Source: Polytrichum commune (taxonomy: Eukaryota; Streptophyta; Polytrichopsida; Polytrichales; Polytrichaceae). Taken from it: DNA of 60,000 nucleotides. A program made the position numbers and the translations under genes. Positions within the stretch are counted from its first letter, which is position 1; every line of letters begins with the position of its first letter. Location: NCBI GenBank assembly GCA_950295325.1, contig OX485807.1:45230440-45290439 (forward strand), written 5' to 3'. The notes below the pieces were generated by a model. That model did no database searches. It saw only the letters and a list, made by a program, of their open reading frames with translations, and was not told the DNA's origin. Of the stretch, positions 13,678-23,112 are shown piece after piece.

Positions 13678-14045
13678 TAGATAGATAGATAGAAACTCCA
13701 ACCCCTTTCAAGCAAGGGGCCGGCGTGAATAAAGTGTCCGTTCGTAATGCCAATGACCCGATGCCCACTGGACAAGGGGACATTGGGACAAATACTACTC
13801 TCCCCTTTCGAGGATGGACACTATAGTGACACACTATACAAGTTCCTAGCTAGCCACTAGTGCCTTGAAGATACCGGACATGGTATCCCCCTTAAGGGCT
13901 TTGAGGTACCCATACAACAAGGTCCAAGGACCCCCCACCATAGTTGGGTGGACTAAGGTGGTGAGCACCACGTCGGCATGGGGAATTGAACCCACAACCT
14001 CCTCATTGGGGGTCATGAGCCCTAACCACCAAGCCAAGGCCCGTG
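13678..14045 (-). mobile_element. tRNA-derived SINE-like element with internal Pol III promoter
   Basis: Read on the minus strand, the head contains an A-box-like TGGCTTGGTGG (14,026-14,036) and a B box GGTTCAATTCC (13,982-13,992), the hallmarks of a tRNA-derived RNA polymerase III promoter. The body that follows is shared with the truncated copy at 12,777-13,024. The 3' end lies near a GATA microsatellite (about 13,676-13,692). An alternative is a decayed tRNA gene fused to an unrelated repeat, but the shared body argues for a SINE. Confidence 0.7.
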
Positions 14046-14049
14046 GTGC

Positions 14050-16500
14050 CTTATTTGCTAAGTACAACTTACTCATACAAACACTTAATGAAATCCTAGG
14101 ATGGCGAGTCAACCCTCTCATCACCATCACCGCAAGTGTTAGGGGAGCCATCCATGAACACTCATTCCAAGATTAAAACGCTCAAAATACCCACAAACGA
14201 GGCTTTTGAATGCATGAAATGCATACATCAAATCACCATCAAATGCCTCACATATCTAGTATCAACAAAACAAAAACAAAAACAAAAAACAAAAAACACA
14301 AAAAACTAGATAATAAACGAGCACTCGAGGACCCATCTAAGGAGGAAAACATCTCTTGTTGTACATGCCATCCAAAGAAGCCCAATTTCCAAAAGGAAGG
14401 AAGTAAGGTAACATGTCCTATTTCCGAGGGGGTGTCCTTTCATCGAGCTCTGGGGAAATAATTCAAAAAGGAGGGTCCTAGGGTTCCAAAAGTTCCCAAT
14501 GAAGTGAACTAATGAGGGAGGGGAGGTGTCGAAGACAGGTGGAGCCCATCTTCACTAAGGAATTTTAGGAGCACTCCCGGGTATGCAACTCCTGTATTAT
14601 ATGGCCTTGATTATAATCACTCATAATGCATTTTAGTCCAATCTCAAGAGATATCATTTGTTTTAATGTAGGAAACTCTTATAACCCTTCTAACAAGAAA
14701 TCCAAAAATGTGATTATATATAGGAAATGAATATCCTTTGAAACATATATTTGCATTAAAAACCTATTATGTGAGTTTTCTAATACATGTAGCATGTGCA
14801 AACTACCCAACTTTTTGGAAATTTTAATAAGATTTTAAGATTTTTTAATTAGAAATAAAACATTACTAATGACTTTTAATTTTAATTGGAGGCAACTACT
14901 TGTGTGGTTCTTTTAAAAATTTGCATAGGCAATTCTTTATATACATTATGGGGTTTTTATTTTTTATTTTAAAAAAATGCAACCCAACTTTTTCTTCATC
15001 TCATTTTATTTAATTTGGTCTTCACCCAACTTTTTGGTCCTTTAATTTTTGTATAATTTGATATAAGTTTTACAAAAGCCGTCCTCTAAGCCGTTCTAAT
15101 GCTAATGCCCCCTGCGTATAACATGGGATTTGCGTACCAGGGGGAGCACTCATGTCATGGGCGTGGCAAGTACGGAAGATCAAGAAAAGAATTTATGTAA
15201 ATATGACAAGGTAAGCATGGTTTCAAGGACAAGAAAATTCCTTCCTATTCCTTTGCTATGATTGGTTGGCTAGGTTGTCGGATATAGGACACTTGGTGTG
15301 AGCCCAAAAGGGTGCCCACATTTAGTCTTAGACCCTTGAAACGTTAGTTGATGCACTTTGAAGTAGCATGTTACTTCACAAAAATATAAAAAGAGTGAAA
15401 TGTTAGCCTTAGAAGTACCATGTTGTAAGAGGCTAGGATGTGAGTTGTTATTGTGTTTTTACCTTCGGAAGGATTTGAGTGAATGAGGATAGGTAAGGAG
15501 AACTTGGATTGAGTAGTTAGTGAGTAGGCTAGTACAAATGGATGGAGACAACCAAAGTGACTCAAGAGGCAAGTGCATTCGAATTGGGATGAATGGAGGA
15601 TCACATGGAGCGCACAAGTGGACCACCTCATCATGGCCACTTAATGGGGAAGGCCCAAGGAAGAATGCAAGGTGGAGGATAAGCAAATTCTCAAAGCACC
15701 AATCAAATCACGAGTTAAGCATCGTGGTTTGAATTAAGTGGTGAGCGACGATTTGGGAAAGTAAGGGGAGAAAGTTATGGCGGCGGAAAGCGAAGGAGGC
15801 TAAGTTTGGGTTGAAGCATCCCAAGTTTGGTAAAGTGTGGTAGGTAGAAAGCCAAGGCTAGTTAAATGTTCGAATTAGGATCCTTGTTGATCATTTGAGG
15901 GAGGAAGACTTAGAAGATAGGATTGGCGCCTACTAAGTAGGAGGAAATCTCAAGGGCTTATCGTGAGCCTTGAGGGTGCTCACCCCCTCAAGCTTACTAT
16001 ATAATCCCTCATTCTTCCCTCACTCATCCTCTCTTTCCTTTGTGCTCCAAGGCACCCCACGAGTTATAAGTGTGGGTGTGGGAAGCCATATTGGAGCACA
16101 TGTGTGTGCTTAGTTTTTAGTTTGAGAGCCAAGGCTTGTTAGCCTTGAAGAGGGCTTGACCTCTTGGTAGAATTAGTGTTGACGTGAAGGATTTTAAAGT
16201 TAATTCATGATTCCAATTTGTGGTACTTAAAGTTCATGTTTTGAATACACGCGGTTGCAAGTTCCATGTTTAAGAGTTGAGCACTTGATGTTGTGATGAG
16301 TGCAAAAATATACTTGTGTGGATTAGTTAGTCTTAGTGAAGTTAGGAAATTCTCTCTCCCCCTCTCCTCTCTAGGATTTTAGGATTTTAGGATTAGAGAA
16401 GAATTGTGTGATTAGAAAGGGGTTGTTAGTAGAATTAGGGAAATTAGGTAGGAAGATTAGTTAAGGGCTTGAATAATTAGTGAGGTAGTTGGGGATTACG
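14050..16500. other. Intergenic with low-complexity stretches
   Basis: Contains an ACAAAA-type run near 14,265-14,310 and long AT-rich tracts. A TATA-like CTATATAA at about 15,998-16,005 is followed by a CT-rich leader, which resembles a core promoter, but I see no gene downstream. Short open frames at 14,210, 15,459 and 15,520 show no recognisable motif. Confidence 0.45.
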
Positions 16501-16519
16501 ACTACAAAGTTGTGGGTTC

Positions 16520-16690
16520 ATGAAGGAGCTGGGTTTATGAAGGAGCTGGGTTTGTTTAGTTAGAAAGTAAAGAGCTGGGTTTATGAAGGAGCTGGGTTTG
16601 TTTAGTTAGAAGCTAAGGAGCTGGGTTCATGAAGGAGCTGGGTTTATGTAATTAGAAAGTAAAGAGATGGGTTCATGAAGGAGCTTAGTA
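16520..16690 (+). repeat. Minisatellite, GGAGCTGGGTT-based
   Basis: A tandem array in which the motif 'gagctgggtt(t/c)atgaag' recurs with spacers of 'tgtttagttagaaag' type, giving a higher-order unit of about 55 bp repeated roughly three times with substitutions. Non-coding. Confidence 0.8.
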
Positions 16691-16965
16691 GATAGCCTAC
16701 CTAATTAGCTCATAGACAAGTAGTTAGTTACATTATGCTAGTTAGTGTTATGTGTGGCTTTCACAAGTAAATGTATTTGAGATTGACTATAGAGAATAGT
16801 ATTTTTTTTAACACTTGCATCCTCGCTTTAAAAATAAACCACGTGCACAACTTAATGGAGAATGTGGAGCACTCTCGCGATGGCAAGACAAAGGAAGCAA
16901 AGACCAAAGGTGCGAGGGAGAGATTGACATAAGTCACATAAGTATTTCTTAATACTTAAAGGCTT

Positions 16966-17178
16966 ATGTACGGTATGGAGACACCAAGTGAAACCTCTTA
17001 TAGTAGCGATACGGAATACACAAGTGATAGTTCAAGTGGTAGTATAGAGTCAACGGCACGGACTCCATTTAGGAGAGGGATATCCTTAAGGGCTTGTGTA
17101 GCTAAAGCAGCCGGATGGACGTTAGAAGCAAACAAAGACAAAATAGCACCCGAGCATAAGGAGGTTAAAATAACATAG
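16966..17178 (+). CDS. Small serine-rich open frame, unrecognised
   Basis: A 70-codon ATG-initiated frame with biased composition: a Ser/Thr-rich, acidic first half followed by a basic patch (TPFRRGISLRA). It could be the start of a decayed retrotransposon gag or simply chance. No neighbouring gene supports it and I do not recognise a family. Confidence 0.2.
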   Translation: MYGMETPSETSYSSDTEYTSDSSSGSIESTARTPFRRGISLRACVAKAAGWTLEANKDKIAPEHKEVKIT

Positions 17179-17219
17179 TTAACTTGTGCATTCTCCACAT
17201 ACGTATTGAAATCGTACAT

Positions 17220-18900
17220 TGAGTTGTTAAAAGTGAAATTCCAGTTAAATCCAAGACCACTTGAAGGGTGAACCTTGTACTATGGACTCATCCAAGTCCA
17301 AATCCAATACCGCGGAGGAATGTGAGCCCAAACCCACTACTCGGACTACGGACGCTTAAGGGTGGGGGGTTTGGCCTCACACTTGGTGAGGATATTCAGA
17401 TGCAAGTTAGTGTGTAATTAGCTCATTAGGTGTTGGGTTCCAAGAGACATGATGAATGTGTAAATATAAACTTTGAGCTAACAAGTAAACAATAATTGAT
17501 TCTATGATAAGAGTTGTTTAATTTTAAAATGAGACCTTTTGAAATCTATTGTAGAAAACTTTGGCATAATACTTAGAAATTTCATACCTAAATCAAAATT
17601 GATAAATTAAATTATAAAACATTATGGGAGGATTTTGTTCACTTCCATAACATTATTAAGTTCTATGAGCCGGTTCCATGCTAAGAATAAATTCATTTAC
17701 CAACGTAATCTACTAGAAGGTGAAAATGTAGCCCAATAATCCCAAGAAAGCCCATGTTGGGGTAATAGTCCTTGATTGCTCATTCTCGGCGTGCTTTGTT
17801 GTTCATGTTATTGCTGTCCAAAATTAAACCCAATGCACATTAGATCCACCGGCATGTGCCCGTTCACACACAGCCTGTAGCTCAACAATTAACATATGTT
17901 GGTTATTTTAACTCAACAAGGTCTGAGACTTCTAGGCTGATTCTTATGGGCAAGGAATCAGCAAGGCATAGTTCACGTACTCAACCCCACATAATGTTAA
18001 CTCTTTTACCACTTTTTCATGCCAAATGCCAATGTACATAAAATAGCAAAAAATGTTCAAGATGTAGTCCTCTTTTAGTGGAGCAAGTTACCTTACCCTA
18101 ATTATGAAGTTTGGTAACACATGATCAAGTCAAGGAAGAACATGCTCCCATTCATGTCAATGTAAAAACACCACCGATGCTATTTTTATTTTATTTATTA
18201 CACTGGCGTGAATTTTGGTGTTGTTTAATTTTCAAGTTGGCCTCCCAAAATGGACAAGTGTGTACATGTATCAAATATTCGGAACACATGTTGACAAGTT
18301 AACCTAGGCTATTCAAAACATGTGAACTTTGATGGACAAATAATGTCACATGACTATTACTACCATTTAATAATTAAATTGTATCACAATATTATGTTAT
18401 TATTTATCAAGTGGCAATGGGGGATGGACGAACTAAAATACAAAATATAGGCGGTGAGTAACATTTTTATTTTTATTTATTTATTTTATTTCATATTAGT
18501 TAGAGTCTACTAGACTGTTTAGACGGAATTATAAACCCAAATACTTTTTGGTAAACCAATAGAAATGCTAGAAGTTTTGTATAAGGAGGATGTCTAAAGT
18601 GGAGTTCAATGTGGAATTTAAGGGCATTTGTCCAAGGGCATTATGACATGCTACAATGCACTACCCATCTCAATCCTTCTTAGCCTGCAACACTAAGCTC
18701 TATAATGAGCATAAATAGTGGAAAGATATCTCAAATTGTTTGTGCTTCAAAATTGGAAAGAAAGGTAGAAAGCACATTAGAGTTATGTGTAAAATGCCTC
18801 AGAGGGGGATGAAACCATGTTTATGCTTTGAAAAGACCCTCCTAAGAGCTCGTTAGCTTGTCATGTATCAATACCTATTGTGAAAGTTTGGTGAAACTTT
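17220..18900. other. Intergenic, left flank of the giant element
   Basis: AT-rich sequence without a credible gene. I see no good copy of the 22-bp palindrome here, in contrast to the next 19 kb. Confidence 0.5.
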
Positions 18901-18926
18901 TGAGTTCTCCTCTTTTCACCTCTATG

Positions 18927-19000
18927 GGGATATTAACTAAAATGAGCCAATTGGACCATTATGAGACAATTCGTACCGATGGGAACGTGCATTGGGAACG
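18927..19000 (+). repeat. Left terminal inverted repeat
   Basis: Starts GGGATATTAACTAAAATGAG, followed by a divergent stretch and then two GGGAACGT copies (18,981-18,998). It is the reverse-complement partner of 37,876-37,946. A G precedes it, so the element could begin at 18,926. Confidence 0.8.
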
Positions 19001-19005
19001 TGCTT

Positions 19006-19540
19006 CACGGGTAAATACCCGTGAATTGCCATCATTGACAAGGTTTAGAACAAGAGGAAGGTCATTGAGATAGACTAACACACTATTTCATGCACATTGG
19101 TGTATATATATAAGTGAGATGAATGCCTTGTACTTGCCGAAAGTGAAACTTAGCCCACCCGTAACCACGGGTGTTCACTCGTGACCAACCAACACCCCGC
19201 AACAGATGAACCTATATCCATAACACAACATAAGTTGACACCACTAAGGAACAACCATGCGCATGTGAACAAATGTATGCAAATATAATGGGTGTAATCA
19301 TAAAAACCATCATGGGCACTTAATACAAAAACATCCAACCACGGGTGAACGCCCGTGACCAACCAACGGCATGCAACACACGATGCAAGATCCATAACAC
19401 TTGCAGGAAGGTCTACAAGTCATACCCGACTACACAACTAAGGGTCAAAACATCATTTGGATTTGATAAAAATTGGCACAGTGTGAACAAAATATGTCAC
19501 AAAGTAGATGAATTGTTGTATCCACGGGTGAACACCCGTA
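19006..19540. repeat. Left subterminal palindromes (four diverged copies)
   Basis: Copies at 19,006-19,023, 19,165-19,184, 19,339-19,357 and 19,522-19,540. Each carries the ACGGGT ... ACCCGT core but with one or more mismatches or shortened arms, so they are more decayed than the internal copies. They lie between the left inverted repeat and the 3' end of gene C. Confidence 0.8.
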
Positions 19541-19566
19541 GACAATCTATAACCATAAAGGTCCGG

Positions 19567-20127
19567 CTATCTACAAGAGGAGTATGAATCAGTAATCATT
19601 TTCAACATCTTGTCATGGGGTATCCTTTGAGCTACACTACATTGCTTGCGCTTGAGTTCTTCAAGCCGTTTTTTCTCCGCCGTCAAAGCTGTAGCTTCTC
19701 GAAGTTGTTTCACCCTTGCAGCCATGTAATCAGACATGGATGAGGTGGTATTGGGTGAACTACACCTCCAACATCCAGAACTATTTCCCGAGCCCGTGGG
19801 CTCACTAGGCTGTGTGGTTTGGAGAGAAAGGTGTCTCTTCACACGAGCGCGTGTGACCGGAGCTGCAACCACGACCGCGACCGGAACAGCCACCGCAAGC
19901 GCAACATCGCTTGTTTGGAGCATATGTGTCTAACACAACATAGGCCAAAATGATATTAGAATCCCCAGGACGAAACACAACCACAAAAAATGAGATTCAT
20001 GTGGAAAATAAATTACCTTAGGGCATGGAGATGTCACTTCGGCGAAGTCGGCGTTAGCATCCGGAGGACGGTGTCCGCGAGGTGGAGTGGCAATATAGTT
20101 CTTAGGTCGCGTTGGAAATGGGGAATG
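19567..20127 (-). CDS. Gene C: two terminal exons of a small basic protein, start not found
   Basis: Exon 20,127-20,017 (37 codons) has an acceptor (ATAACAG) and a donor (AAG followed by GTAATT). An 87-nt intron (20,016-19,930) leads to exon 19,929-19,567, in phase 0 throughout, ending in TGA. The 157-residue product has a proline/arginine-rich start, a Val/Ala-rich stretch (VALAVAVPVAVVVAAP), a basic RARVKRH patch, a Ser/Thr/Gly linker and a predicted helical Lys/Arg/Glu-rich C-terminus. I do not recognise a family. The frame is closed just upstream of 20,127, so at least one more 5' exon is needed. It could be a separate gene or the last exons of gene A2, but I find no strong in-phase donor in the A2 phosphatase-like exon. 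Confidence 0.45.
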
Positions 20128-20338
20128 CTGTTATGGTACAAGAACATAAGATTCCATGGAAGCAGGACATTATGTGCAAGAGGAGCCAGTGGGTGCAAGA
20201 TGAACATGTGCAAAAATAATTGAATTATAGCCGACTAAGTCCTACATATTAATGTTCCCCATAACAACCCAAACTCCCAAGTTGTCAACTAACATTGTCC
20301 AAGTGTTCTGGTACATTCATTGAATCAACCACCACATT

Positions 20339-20360
20339 GCCACGGGTGAACACCCGTGGG
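20339..20360. repeat. 22-bp palindrome between gene A2 and gene C
   Basis: Near-perfect copy with AA centre (first base G in place of C). It lies in the non-coding interval between the A2 stop and the first recognised exon of gene C, possibly in an intron of C. Confidence 0.9.
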
Positions 20361-20596
20361 ATAATGCCAAACGTTCAATGTGGTTGTAAATAGTCGAAAC
20401 TTCTCTAACACAACAGTGTTGCGAGGTAGTAGAATCCGAGTGGCATACATTCATCACCATATCATGTTTGCATGAAATAAGTCCACAAAACCAGAGCAAC
20501 TTCCAAAAAGTCCAAAAAATTTTAGTTCCACTTATTTCACATACAATGTACGAGCGAGTTGCGGCCCCAACAAGGGATCTACACAGACATCTGCGC

Positions 20597-23076
20597 CTAT
20601 GGGACCATACGGGCAGATTTCAGACTTGTATGTCTAGCTAATGATTGCTTATAAATCTGAGAATTTGGCAACTCTAGATTGAAGGGTCCCTGGCCTGATG
20701 GATAAGGGTTGCTCCCCACAAAATCTGGCACATATTGTTCAGAACTCAAGAGCCTTTGTAGGTAATTATGCAGAGTGTCCAAGCTTTGGTTCGACAGAAA
20801 TGGGGGAGGGTTGACGTAGCTCCCAGGAGGGTTTGGGATGCATTTGTAAGGGGAGTCATCAACAAGTAGTGTGGTCCTATGAGAGGGTTGCTTCATGTGC
20901 GGCAGAGGATGTGTCCGGCTCCACTCAAAAAATGCGCTCAGGTCTTTCACGAAGAAGCTTGAATCGGAATTCATAGGACTAGGAAGAACTTGTCCTCTCT
21001 CATCCTTCAGAGTGTCACATAGTTCTTGCCCAATGACATACTCTGGATGTCTACACCCTTTGAAGAAGTGTCGCACAATTGGCTGGAGATTCTTCATGAG
21101 CTTCGACGACCAGATGACAACATGGAAGTTCGAAAGAACAAAACGCAGAAAGCGTCCCAGTCCTTTCCTAGGTATTAAGGCACTATATGGGAGAAAGAGG
21201 GGAGCCAACTCCCCAGTTATAAGGGGGCTATATTGTGATTCAAGAGACTTCCTGGTGTTGACATTGTCGCACTTTGTTGACCTCACAAGGATCCCGTTGA
21301 CATCCAGCACTAACCATATCTTCTCTCTCCGATGGACAACAGTGCTTGGAGAGGTGAGTATCTGGCGATGACAAAATCTCAAGTCATTCTAAAGGTTTTT
21401 AATCTAAGGAAACAATAGATTCTAATGGATATTTCTCGACCAGGAAACAACAGATTGGGTTGACATATGTATGCATCCGCAATAGAAAATAATGCTTGCA
21501 CATTTATTGATTAGTTTTGCGAGCTAGGGGAGAACATCGTACCGAAGGAGGTAATTCGGCCGTGGCTGTAGGACCTGTGACCACATCAACACATAACTTA
21601 TGAGATCCACATGCTGAAAACCATACTCTCCCACGGGTGAACACCCGTGGGCAAAATATCAATCAAGTATTGGACATGATCTAACAATTTGCGTGGAAAT
21701 TGTAAACTACAAACCAGGGGACCCACGGGTGAACACCCGTGGGACCAATTCCAATCAAATAACACCATATATGATACCTGGAGCTCGGTCTAGGAGTGCA
21801 GGGTCGTCATGAGAACTCGGGGGAATGACCTCCCGTTCTGCCGCAACCAAATTGGAGGAAGACGGTTGACCCTCAGCAACAGGGCCAACATGGACATCCC
21901 TCCTTGGAGAATCTGGCACTTCACTGACGTCGATGATCTCCATGGTAGAATCCACAACACTGCCAGCTTGAGCGGCGGAGGATCCCGGGAATTGACCTCG
22001 TCCTCCACGATGTTTTGGAGCTTCAAACGCGGTCCATCTCTTTCTCATTTTCTTCAATGAAGCGGCATGTAGAACATGTTTCACCTTCACTGCTTCACAA
22101 AACGCTGGAGTGGAGAGATAAGCGAACATCTTGTGATAGTCATACGACTTGTATAAATGCGCAAGATTCAATCGCACGTTCTCGGGAACCTCTGCCAAAA
22201 ATTTATCCACAAATGGTGCAAAATGCACCTTCTCCTTCCCATCCGATTTCTTGCCCGTGTCGGGTCTCGAAGCAAGCATAGGGTGAGGGTAATCAACAAA
22301 GTTGAGTTTAACTCTGTTGTACCCTGGCATCCCATAGTCTTCGTCCTCGGAATCGTCCGTCATGTAGTCCGCAAACGTCCCCCGAACCCGATGTGGAACT
22401 CGATCTCTAACCTTCACCCTCACGTCTAGTTCCACACATTTCTCGGGCATATCATCATCACTATCCAAGCATATGACTTGTTTTCGCATGATCACCTCTG
22501 CTTCACTAGCTGTGGGCTCCTCTGCAACCACAACACCAGGGGAATCTCTGTGTATTCGTCCTTGGCCTAGGACTTCGAGCACGGCAGCGGCGACCTCCTC
22601 CACAGGTGAGCTGACGTTCAAATCCGTGCTCACACCTTCGTCATGCGCAGCTTCAGACATGATTACGTCCACAAGTTCATCCTCCACATCCGCTACTTCG
22701 CCAGATTCAACCTCGCGTTCAAGACTAGAATGATCCATGGCCTCCGCAGATCGAGAAAGTTCTACAACTCTAGGGGGACGTAGAGATGACCTCCCCCTTC
22801 GGGGAGCTTTCACCTTCTTCCTTGCAGATGGTCTCGATGTAGACCTTCTGCCAGGATTAGCCTCCAATTGAGGCTCTTCCGCGGACCGTGGACGCTCTTC
22901 CTCCTCGGATTCTCCCATAGGACGAACATCTGCTTGTTCTTCATTTCGTGTAGAAGTATCAACTTCAACAAACCCACGTCCGGGTGTAGATGGGATCCCA
23001 GACGAGAAAGATCCCACCGCGATATTAACACTATGCTCAGGCTCCCTATGAACAACTTCCTGCCCCACCGCCTCCA
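20597..23076 (-). CDS. Gene A2: charged disordered region plus FCP1/HAD-phosphatase-like domain
   Basis: Three exons read leftward: 23,076-21,778, a 32-nt mini-exon 21,574-21,543, and 21,361-20,597 (TAG stop). Phases agree (1, then 0), with donors CAG/GTATCA and TCG/GTACGA and acceptors CACAG and CGCCAG. The first 430 or so residues are acidic, Ser/Glu/Arg-rich and probably disordered, with a basic SARKKVKAPRRGR patch that may be a nuclear signal. The last 255 residues look like the FCP1/NLI-interacting phosphatase fold of the HAD superfamily: LVLDVNGILV (strand 1), FHVVIWSS (motif II region), LLVDDSPYK (motif III-IV region). In active members motif I is DxDx(T/V); here the second Asp is Asn (DVN), a change I recall in some plant FCP1-like proteins, so phosphatase activity is doubtful. 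The frame has no ATG at its 5' edge. It abuts a telomeric-repeat insertion and is probably the broken-off C-terminal half of gene A1. Confidence 0.7.
21630..21743. repeat. Two 22-bp palindromes inside a gene A2 intron
   Basis: Perfect copies with AA centres at 21,630-21,651 and 21,722-21,743, both inside the inferred intron 21,777-21,575. Confidence 0.9.
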
Positions 23077-23112
23077 CCCTAAACCCTAAACCCTAAACCC
23101 TAAACCCCTAAA
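23077..23112. repeat. Telomeric-repeat insertion interrupting gene A
   Basis: Four perfect CCCTAAA units plus one with an extra C, 36 bp in all. On the coding (minus) strand it supplies the TAG that ends A1. Without these 36 bases the codons on the two sides are in the same frame (Glu-Glu from A1 meets Val-Glu-Ala of A2). Confidence 0.9.
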
